Positions 21,501-33,636 of a stretch of DNA of 64,000 nucleotides are shown piece by piece. Each line of letters begins with the position of its first letter. Position 1 is the first letter of the stretch. A program made the position numbers and the translations under genes. This DNA is from Gigantopelta aegis (taxonomy: Eukaryota; Mollusca; Gastropoda; Neomphalida; Peltospiridae). The stretch lies in contig NC_054713.1 in the NCBI RefSeq assembly GCF_016097555.1, positions 3,930,228 to 3,994,227 of the forward strand, read 5' to 3'. The notes beneath the pieces were generated by a model, which saw only the letters and a program-made list of their open reading frames with translations, did not search any database and was not told the origin of the DNA.

Positions 21501-23642
21501 CTGGAACAGATTGACAAGATGTGTTGTAATATATATGACACCATATTTGTTTAATATCAGTCGGCAAGCATCATATTTCATCGTTTACTGTAATGAATGC
21601 ATTGGCTGTTTTACAATAATTAAAAAACAATAATAAACAAAACAAAACAAAAAAAACCCTTAAGTTTCGATGTACATTATATCCTCTAGTTACGAACAGA
21701 TATTAAACCAGGAGCCCAGAGAGGTTTAATTAGCATTGCGAGTACAAAAGGTTTGAGACCTGGAATATGTAGGTGTGGGCTATGGGACCCCCAAACAGCC
21801 ATTCTTAAGTGTCATCTCCTGTACCAATCCGAGGGACCACCCCTCAAAATACCCCAAAGTTTAAGTTTAATTAGCATGGTTGAGTACACCAATCAAACCT
21901 ACACCAAAATGTTCTCTGCTGGTGTACTAATTAAAATCCACCATTCTTAAGTGTCAACTCCTGTACTTAGTCCACTTAAGAATGCCCCTAATTAGCACTA
22001 ATTAGAAGTTTAATTAGCATGGTTGAGTACATCAACGAAACTGATGCCAAAATATCCTTAGGGTACCCTTAAGAAAATTTTGGCATCACTTTCGTTGATA
22101 TACTCAACCATGCTAATTAAACATCAGTTTCACTGAGGTACTCAACCATGCAAATTAAATTTCTAATTAGTGCTAATTAGGGGCATTCTTAAGTGGACTA
22201 TGTACAGGAGTTGACACTTAAGAATGGTAGATCTTAATTAGTACATCAACAGAGAAAATGTTAACGTTAGTTTCATTGATGTACTCGATCGTGCTAATTT
22301 AACCTGAAATTGGGTGGATTTTGACCTTTGACCCATTCTTAAGTGGATTCGGTACAGGTGTTGACACTTAAGAATCACTGATCATTAGTTAGGGTACCCT
22401 AAAGAATATTTTGGCATCAGTTTCGTTGATGTACTCAACCATGCTAATTAAACATCAGTTTTGTTGATGTACTCAACCATGCGAATTAAATTTCTAATTA
22501 GTGCAAATTAGGGGCGTTCTTAAGTGGACTAAGTACAGGAGATGACTGGTGGATCTTAATTAGTACATCAACAGAACAGTTTGGTGTAGGTTTGATTGGT
22601 GTACTCAAACATGCTAATTAAACTTAAACTTTGGGGTATTTTGAGGGGCGGCCCCTCAGATTGGTACAGGATGGTCGTTTGGTGGTCCCACAGCCCACAC
22701 CTACATATTCCAGGCCTCAAACCTTTTGTACTCACAATGCTAATTAAACCTCTCTGGGCTCCCGGACTATATGTGTTGTCATATAAAAGTCTGTTATTAT
22801 CATAATTTCAAAATTCCATATTTCAATCTTTTTATGTGCATTTGTGATAAACAGCTAAAAATAATCTTGCATAATTAAGTCAGGAATATCAAAAGTGGTT
22901 TCGCTATATAGCTATGGATGTTTGGCTAAAAAATAGACAAAATCACCGTCTATAAATTTTTCAATAAAACTGGGGGCTTTTTGCTAGTAAATTAATTTTT
23001 GTCATTACATAAATTTAAATACTTCTGGCTAGTATCTTAACTTTGATGGAACCCTTTCATGAATGTGTGAAGTACATACATCATAACTTTTACGGGAACC
23101 AGAAAAAAATGTGTTCCAAGGTTTATAGTCGCCAGACAGAGTAAAAGCAGTCAGCCATTTGGTCGCTTTGGATGCAGTTTCTATTACTTTTGATGGTGTT
23201 TCTGAAAAAAACCCAGAGAAAAATGCCTTCAATAAAAATGGTTAAAATCCCTTATTCTAATTCAACAAATTAGCAATTAAAGAAATCTTAAAGGTACCTT
23301 TAAAAATGTCAACGTGTGATGAGTAAACGACGGGATATGGGTTGGGGCTGGTGTTGGAATTGTGTTATTTAATTTGGCGTAACCAGAATTTTATATTGGG
23401 GGATTCAGATTGGCGAGGGGAGGGGGTGTAACCATACTCTGTTAGTTATGTGTTGGAAACATACTTTCAGGTTATCAATTCAAACACTCTCTGTCTCTCT
23501 GTTCAATTCTCTCTCCCACTTCCAACACCTCTTCCTCACCCATCCTCTCTCTCCCCTCAACATTCTCTTTCTCAATCTCACTCACTGTTTTTTCCTATCT
23601 CACTCCCTCCCACTCTCTCTCGCACACACTCACTCACTCACG

Positions 23643-23717
<75 letters not shown>

Positions 23718-26700
23718 ACATTTGACATCCAATAGGCGATGATTAATAAATCAATGTCCTCTTATATTCAATAACATTTATTACATTTATTTTAATCAAA
23801 CTTGGTCTGAGGCTGTGACTTGAGTGGATATTATACAAGCCGATCCTCATGCTGTTGCCACCCACCTTTCATCCACACAAGTTTTCCTGTTATATCGTCA
23901 AACACTGTCCACGTTCGAATGAGACAGTTCACAGCCATAGCTGTCGTGAATATCCTGTCTTCTGCTCGTATCTGGGCAAAGAAAGTGTTTTACAAAAATG
24001 GAAGAAAAAAATGGCATAGCAATCCTAAACATTTACTTTTTGTTTTATTTTACATTTTGCTATATATATATAAACTAAAACAACAGGTGCTCCGCTCCTC
24101 TATAGCATCCTCGGTAACACCCCCCCCCACACACACGAACATACTCTGGCTTTGATAACGTTACTTTATTCATATTTGCATTTTATTGACGGCTATATGG
24201 TGTCAGATATATGGTTACGGACCACACAGGATATGCGAGAGGAAACCCACTGTCACCACTTCATGGGCTACTCTTTTTTCGATTGGCAGCAAGGGATCTT
24301 TTGTATGCACCATCCCATAGACAGGATAGCACATACCACGGCCTTTGATGTACCAGTCGTGGTGCACTGGCTGGAGCGAGAAATAGCCCAATGAGCCCAA
24401 ATAGCCATATAGAGTACCAAAACATTCACAACATTATTTGTTATGAATGGATTACAATTAATACTGCGAGTAGAATTATGGAAGTGTGTGTGTCAGTGAA
24501 CCCTCTTGGCACCCAGTCTCGTACGCTTATGCACACATATACTTCACATAATACTATTGTTCCTACGAGCCTATGGTCTTTACTGGTAGTGTTCGCATAT
24601 GGGCTCCCATTTTTGTGGAGGGTCGATTTTTGCCCGAATTAAACGGAAATGCCCGAATCTGGATAACAACATTTATTCATATTAGTATTACTGTCAAACG
24701 GCTGTTTTGGGTTGCAAACGAATCACTACGCATATTTACATGGAGTACAGCTAATACTGTTGGTAGATTGATGGAAATATGTGCTGAAAAGGTTTCGGGC
24801 AAGCTCATTTAGCCTGAATATCTCTATAATTTTTGCCCGAATAAGAAGATTTTCTCCGGCCCTTTGACCCCCCCAGTCTCGTTCGCTTATGAAAGGAAAG
24901 GAAAGCAAATGTTTTATTTAACGACGTACTCAACACATTTTATTTTACAGTTGTATGGCATCGGACATATGGTTGTGGACCAGACAGATATTGAGAGAGG
25001 AAACCCGCAGTCGCCACTTCATGGGCTACTCTTTCCGATTAGCAGCAAGGGATCTTCTATATGCACCACCCCACAGATAGGATAGTACATACCACAGCCT
25101 TTGTTACACATTTGATACAAGAGCATTTGATACGAACGATTGTTTTGTTGTCTCGTGTGTAGTCTCCGTCCCCCAGAAAGTCATCAAAGAAAACCATGTC
25201 GTCTCCTAATGGCTTGGCCTGGTCCAAGATCACGTGTGTGACTTTACCCTTCAAGACTGGAGCCAGAATCGACATAACTTCTACAAGTGCCTGAAAACAA
25301 TATATGGATGGTATACATTAGTGCTCTCTTAAATATTAATTAAAGGAATAAACGGTAATAAAATGAGTTAGGCCCTACTAATTAAGTGTTACAATAGGGA
25401 GAGTTCAAATGAACCTCATTAAAGGGACACACCCTAGTTACGGCTAGTTGTTAATCATTACGGCGTTGTTTTTCGCTATTAAACCCATTTTTTCACAAAT
25501 AAAATTGCACTTTACTTACCGTTTATTATTTAGAATATACATTTCCATTCACCTGAAGTGTTTTTTGGTAATCCTGGTAATCCTGGTTTTTGTAATACCA
25601 CAAAATTTATTTTTCTTATTGCTTAAAAACGCACGCATGTTTGAGAAAAAAACATTGAGCAGACAAGGTCTAACAGGCATCGAAATAAAAATTGTGTCTG
25701 GTAACCCATTTACAGGTTACCACAAAATATAGTCTGGTAACCTATAGGTTTCCACAACTATATGAAAGTTAGAATTGAATTCCTGTTACTACTACGCGGT
25801 CGTTCTGAAATTGTAACGGTGCGCGCGAACATCGGTACGAGAAACGAAATCCGGAAGTAAATTTATCTAGTGGGCGCTGCTTAAACGCGGATTGCCAGAA
25901 TTGCTTTGCAATTGCACAAGTGCGTACGAACATCGGTGCAATTTTGTACGAGAAAACAAAACGCGGACATAAATTCATCTAGTGGACGCTGCTTAAACGC
26001 GGAGTGACTTGCGCGCGAACATCGATGCAATTCCTGACGAGATAATGAAATGCAGAAGTCCTGAATGCATTGCCTGGTTTACGTTCGGAAACGAAACTAC
26101 CGTTAACGTTGAAATTTTTGTCGAGAACGAAACACTGTTCTCGACTTTTCTAACATGTGGTAACCTCCCGGTAACCTGAACGACCGTTCTCGACTTATTT
26201 CGATGCCAGGTCTAATCTATTTTTAGACGGGATATTTCCATTTCAATGTCACAGACGTTGGCATACCACGTGACCGTTATCATTTTGGTTCGGTTTGTTT
26301 TCTCGTGCACGGTTCGCGCAATCAACATCCGATTTTTTGTTGTTCATTTGTGAGATTTTTCTTCACAGTTCGTGAACATTTTCAGTAACAATAAAGTTCA
26401 GACAAGTAAGTGTCTCAATACAAAACATTACAAACCCTTAAAACCAATAATTTTGCTAAGTCTTACGATATCTGGAGAGGGGATACAACCAGGACAGAAC
26501 AGTTGTCCAGGAGAGGTGAAAAGAACGCACCCCAAGTCTGTGTGCACTCTGTGTAATTTGTCGTGACGTAGGCATTGTTGTGCTTCAAGCGACATCTACC
26601 GGTGACATCAGAATACTAACTTTCAAAATTATTTCAAGCAATTGGGACATGGGGATTCCCATGGTATTTATCGATATAAAACCTGCTTTTTCACTCCATT

Positions 26701-29700
26701 TGATAAAAACGTGATCTAAGTGTGTTACAGGTTTGTAGATTAACCAAATTATAATTTATTTTCGCTGGATGGAACTAGGGTGTGCGGCTTTAAAGCAGAT
26801 TTGGGATTTTTTTTTTACGTTTCTTCATCGAAAGGTTCAGAGAGAGAGAGAGAGAGACCCCGTTTCGTAATGTCTATTTGGCGGAAGCTATAGGTGTATG
26901 ATTAGGAGGTCCAGGCTTCAGGGGTATGGAGGGGTTTGAGGGGTTTGATGGTTGCTGTTTCAGGGCAAAGGCTGAACTGTTTAGGGCAGATCCTTCTCAT
27001 TAGCCTGAGTACATTGACTGTAAGAGAACTATACGGACATTAGGGCTAATAACTGTCGACATGTCCATCTAGCTCGCTTACAGTCAGAGTACTCGGGCTA
27101 CTTCTGATATACGTTGTAATCATTGTTTGCAGGGTATTAGGTGCTACTTTGCATCCACCCTTGATAAACCTAGCTAAAGTATTAAATAGCCGAAGAAAAT
27201 TCCTTTATTATTTTTTCTTACTGGGTGTGGTAACTTGCTGTACTTTGCAGTCCTTTCAAGTAGAGCATATGTCCTTGCTACGAAGAAGTACAATTCGAAT
27301 AGTGACGGATAGTATACAAGGGCAAGGTCGCGTCGACCAATGAACTCTGCGTTGATTTCGTATGCAATCAGTAAAGTCGTATTCAGAAAGATTTGCTGAA
27401 ATATATGATGTATATACAAAATGTAATATAGCAAAATTTTGCAAATATAGTCACATATTAATTAACCTTTTATCAAATTTAGGCAAAAATCAGTTACATA
27501 AATTGAAATGTAATCGTGTTTTTTTTCATTTCAACTTATTTTCGTTCCAATAAGGTTCAAGCACGATGTCCTGGGCGCACACCACAGCTATCTGGGATGC
27601 CTGTCCAGGACAGTGGGTTAGTTGTTAATTGTCAGTGGTTAGTGAGAAGAAGGTGTAGTGGTCTTACACCAATCTAATTAAAATTAGCTCCCCTATTACA
27701 TGTGGATCTAACAGCAGCCCGTTGGAGCTCATGTCCAGTTGACCTTTCATTCGACCAATCAAAACCTTACTTGCAAAATCATGCCGTGATTTGAAAAGAA
27801 TTTGAAAACATTCGGGATTATGCCGAAGGTATACGAAATAATTCGGGTGAATTACGAAGTATGCCGGAAACTAATTTAAATATAAATTTTTATATAAAAT
27901 TCATTTCAAGACGGAAAAAAAAAACTGTGATGGTATAGCCATAAAATCTGTTTATACTAGTATACAATCCAGAGTTTATTACTGCATTTTTCCCCCTGTT
28001 TTTTCAATGTTGAAATAGACCAACAAGTTTGCCTATTGCATAAATAGTCTCGACCAATATTTTTTGAATTTGTATGGCTCCCGAATAACGTTATAAAAGG
28101 CGAAGTGTAATTGGTCGATTTTTAAATTGTTATTTATAGATGAAATGTCACCTGGACATGGGAGTTCACGCAATGCTGTTAGATCTACTGGTGAGACCAG
28201 TAGAGCTAATTTTAATCAGATTGGGTCTTACACCTACCCACTGAGTTGTTGAAACTCGCTCTAGGTGGGAGTCGGTACCGGGCTGCGAACCCTGTACCTA
28301 CCAGTCTTATGTCCAATGGCTTATTATAACGACGCCACCAAGGATGGTAATTGTTTTCAATATAGGCCTACATAGATGCAAAAGTAGATAGGCTAACTAT
28401 TACGAATATGAACTGAATTCATAGTTTCATACGCATAATTGCAGCCTAAGAGTTATTTTTAAACATTAAGTTTATTTTGTTTATTTATTTATTTATTTAT
28501 TGCTATAGAATAATAGTAATTTATAATCTGTTTTTTTAATTTTATTCTTGTTTTATTTGTTTTTTTGTAGTGGGTTTTTGTTTGCTTTTTATCATGTCAT
28601 GATTACAGAAACCACACCAAGCAAGTACAACCGATTCACAAGTCGACATTTCATATGCAGCACAATATTATTATATTATCTATGTACAAATACTTAAGGT
28701 TACACACCACCATTAATTACTCCATGCAGGTCAATACAAATTACAACACTGTCGAGAGGGTCATGTGACTACTAATTTTAGGGAGTGCTCTCAACTGACA
28801 AACAGGAAGAAGGAAATGTTTTATTTAACGACGCACTCAACACATTTTATTTACGGTTATATGGCGTCGGACATATGGTTAAGGACCACACCGATATTGA
28901 GAGAGCAAACCCACTGTCGCCATTTCATGGGCTACTCTTTTCAATTAGCAGCAAAGGATCTTTTATATGCACCATCCCACAGACAAGATATACCAGTCTT
29001 GGTGCACTGGCTGGTGGGAGAAATTGCCCAATGGGCCCACCGACGGGAATTGATCCCAGATTGACCGTGCCTCAACTGATAAGTACCGTGTAAAAAAAAT
29101 CAACATAGGTCGACCACGAAAATGTTCAGTTAACAGCCCTCATGCCTGATCATCGCCTCGTGTTTCTGTTATTAAAATGACACTATACCAGTTGTACAGT
29201 TGTTATGAGTTAGTACTACATATAACAAGTAACTTCAAACAAATGGGTTATTTAAATATTACAGAGGTCAACCTACATGTAATCATCAAAGAAGGATTTC
29301 AAAAAGCATATCAGAATTTTGTAGTATTTTGTTTTTATGAGGAAATATTTCCTAAACCGGACTATATTAAGCTGCTACAACAAGTAACGCCACATATCAC
29401 GGCTAAATACTACTCCACCTGTATTTGTTTGTCGTCTAGAATATTAGTTGGCTGAAGTCCACACAACACTGATGACGTCACACCATACAGGAAGTTGGCT
29501 GACACTGTGACATCAACATTGTTTATACCAAACGGCATGGCAACGCCTTTTTTGTACGTCGCCATCACCTCCTCGATGTCCTGAATCTAAATAAAGGAAT
29601 TTTGAACATATATTAAAGCATTTTATTTTGACTGTATGACATTTAATTGGGATTTTGTATTGGGGGGGAGATGGGGATTTTGTATGTGTCATATTATTGG

Positions 29701-32700
29701 GCGATGGGAAAATATAAAGATGGTGGGTCCCAATGCCCCCTCCCTACCTCAAAAAGGAGGAAGGAATGGGAACCAATGACTCTAGCCTACTTGTAAACCC
29801 GCTTTTAAACAGTCATTAAGAGCCGTCAGTATGCTTATTAAACTGTTAGAGTCCAGACTCAATCTATAATGACGTCACACGCATACAATTTGTGAGGGGG
29901 GCCGCCTGCAGTGGCAGGTGCAAGGGAGCACCAGCAGCCCGTCAGGGGTTGGTAACAGGTGGAGGGTGGTCATGGGTGCTATGCTAGAGTTTCAAGTCTA
30001 GACTGAGTTTTATAAGTAGCGATGCGTATTAATATTTCTATGACGTCATACTGTGACATCACAATTTAACATTGTGTTAACATTAGTATTTCATAGGTTT
30101 GTAACATAAAAGTACGCTACATCTCTCATTAACGTTTTATAATACTACAATGAAAACAAATTACAGAAAAGTCCGGGTTTTATATAAATAATTCCTCACC
30201 CATGTGGTAACTAGCGCAACATCTTGTGATTTGTCATGCGCATCGAGAAGAAAATGTCGGATGTAGAAATAGGTCCTCGGATCTATGGTATTGATGTTTT
30301 TATTGGCCGAGAATGGTCGGTAGGCGTATCTCTTCAAAGCGTCAAACACTGACGTCACATTCGTGTTGCTTTCTTTCCACAATGACAGTTCAGTGGGGAA
30401 ATCGGCTTTCATCTCCAACAGCAAGCTTCCGAGGCCTAGGTTCAAGAAACTGTCGTCAAAGTCCGGAGGTATTTGGAAAGCACTGCCGGCGGAGTATCTA
30501 GATAGCCAAATAGAAAGTACTCGGTATGTTTTATATCTTTTGATTTTAAAGAGACATACCCTGGTTTTTAAACACTAAGGCATGTTTTTCACTGGGAGCC
30601 ATTTAAGATCACTGAAATCAAACATTACTTATATTTTACTGTTTAGATTATCCATTTCCATACAACCGAAGTGTTTCTGGTCATCCTGGGGTTTCTAATA
30701 TCACAAAATGCATTTTTTATAGTTTTAAAAATGCACATGCGTCTGAGAAGTAACTGTTATGGAGTCGCGTTTTAGTCTATTTTTTAAGGGTATTTCAAAG
30801 TCACAGACTCTTGTTTCACTCTGTTGTATAAAAATTTGTTACAGGTTTGTAAATGAACCAAACTTAGTGTCCAGTTTTATGGGTTGAAACTATAGTCTAG
30901 GTGAAACATATGCCTTAGTGTTTAAAAACTTATAGGGTCTGTCCCTTTAATAGCTGATGCAACTGATGTATATGCCTTAAAGGTGCTATGTCTAAGTTGC
31001 AATAATGGCGGTTCCCGACATTTTATTATTATTTTTCTTTATTTATTAATGTTTGCTTTGAAACATAAAGTTTATACCTTCAACTATATGCCTATAAAAA
31101 TTACACCCAAATAATTCCATTTACCAGTAGAACACAATTTATATTTTAAGAAAGAAATCTTGAGGGTTTGTTACGTCATTGTTTTCTTCGTACAAATTCA
31201 GCACACTACGTTTACATAGAGAATTATTTGCGGTTAGGTCTCCACTATAGTTCCTGATTGTGACACATGTTATGGTTCACATATTCACTTCCGGGAAATG
31301 GTGAAGAATTAAAACAATATGTATGTTTAATGGTATGCTTTCTGGCTGTATTTTGTCCATGTTATTTTGTAATATTGTGCATTGACCTTTTGGGACATTG
31401 GTGTATAGCGCAAGAGACAGCTTGAGTGAATTGGTTAATGAAACACCTGTCCGGACCAATACTACAGCCAGATGCGGTCATATAGCATATAGCAAAAACA
31501 ATGAGACGGAAATGATCTGTTTTGGAGTGAAAATAAATGCTTATATAATGTACATGTATGTTCGCAATGGTGTATGTTGTTTGTGCCAACGAGAACCCGT
31601 TCTATTGGCAATTTTCATTTGAAGTCGGACAATTTAACATGGGTTTCAATGGCAGTTGACAAAAGAAAGATGGTGGCCACACTATATTTAGTCAAAAATT
31701 ATCCGGGGAAAAAACTTTTTAAAATTATTATTCTAGAGTTAATTATGAAAATATTATGCGCGGGGTCGATTAATATGTAGGTATTTATTACAAAATGATT
31801 TTTGCAAACAACGACACATTGTAGTTTTATCTCTGACATAGGACCTTTAAAGATGCTCTATTTATATGGTTGTATTAAAGGGAGGGACAATTAGGCATTT
31901 GGCCTGGTATGCATATTCAACGATATATAACGCACATTATTGTTTAATATTAACAAGTATAATCGTATAGTTAATTAATAAAACGCTTAAATATGACGGC
32001 TATTATATATAACGGGCGCAGTCATTTTGTACCATCCCAGTGAATACGCCCTCTGGTGAGCTGGTGGTTATGTAATACCTAACGTGTCACGTCAGGAATT
32101 AGTTTTCGAATTGAAGAAACAAAACATACCTGATTTTTTGCAGATGCATCGCAATGTTCTGTAATAATATCCATCCCAGTAAGCTGGCAACATAATACAG
32201 TTATTTCAACACTTTGACAATGGTGGCTTATTTTGTATTGAAAAATAATACATACTTGTTTTGTACATAAATTAACCCATGTACTGAAACAATAATCGGA
32301 GTGTGTTCTTGGTTAATTGGTCTTTTCTTTCCATGGCCTGTACCTGTGGTTCCTGATTGGCAGGTGTATATTTAGACAGTCCCCAGACATCTTTTATTAA
32401 GATCACAAGGTATTGTCTATTAGCCGCGCGGACGCCCCTCAAATCGTAATGGACATTATCACTTTATTACAGTAAGTAATTCTGTAAAACCCTTGATTAA
32501 GTAGACTTTCCCATCTAAAATCACAAAACTGACCAATTACGTAGTCCCAAAGAAAAGAAAATTATCACTTGGGTATCGTGAGTGGTCGTTTTTGCCTAAT
32601 AATAAGCATTTTTTCTTTGGATTTTTTGTAAAGAGAAAAATACTATAACTCCATTTCATTCTGTTGATGCAAATTGAAATATATTTAGTTAAATAGTTTA

Positions 32701-33545
32701 TTATACTATCAAGTCATTTATGTTGTTTTACAAGTCAGGTTGATGAAAGCCAAGCGCCTTGTCATAAATTAGAGCGTTTGTTTACACTGTGCTTAAGAGA
32801 GGTTGGACGGAGCTGGCGTCACTTCGCCCCAAGCTATACCACCGGACGTCACAAAAACAAAACAAAATGGCTGCCCCCAGTTAGAAGGAATAATCCTGTT
32901 TTTTTATTAATTCTAAAATCACACGTTTTCATTTGTTAAAGTGTCAGTGGTTCGGGTATGCATCTTTCCAACACATAAGGCTCTTATTTGAGTTTACCCT
33001 CCCTTTAAGCCCCAATTCAGGCGCGTATGTAGGGAGTTGTACGGGGTGGTATCTAGTCTGTGGCGAGCGAAGTTTGGGGGGGGGGGGGGGGTTCGAATCA
33101 TGCAGTTCCAGAAAACTGTCCGCACACTCATTCTCTGGCTATATTTTGTTGGTCTATTCAGTAGGTCAATTATGGGTTTATAGCCCAGTACCGGTTAAAA
33201 CCAAGAGTAAAATACAAAAATTGTTTTGTTTACCGATACCATTAGAGCACTTGGTTTATTAACCATTGGCTATTTGATGTCAAACTTTAACATTTGATCA
33301 ATCTGACATACAGTTTTAGAGGAGACCCGCTACAATCTTCTATTAGTACTGTACCAAGGGATCTTTTATATGAATTGTACAGCACAGGACAGCACATACG
33401 CCTATGATGCACTTGGTTGGGACTAGAAAAAACCCAGAGGGTCCGCGGAGAACGTTTGATCCTACGACACAAGCATCTCAGGCCAGTGATGTACTGACTG
33501 AGCTAAATCATTTAATAGCAAGAGATCTTTTACATCCACTTCCCC

Positions 33546-33636
<91 letters not shown>

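Noticed and set aside
29177-29455. Plus-strand 92-codon frame, also at 51794-52054
   Set aside because: Conserved only because the segment is duplicated. It runs antisense across exon 3 and its inverted relative at 42617-42808 does not keep the protein.
31277-31589. Frames recurring at 53478 and 55257-55567
   Set aside because: They fall in an interspersed DNA repeat, differ in frame and length between copies and show no protein family.
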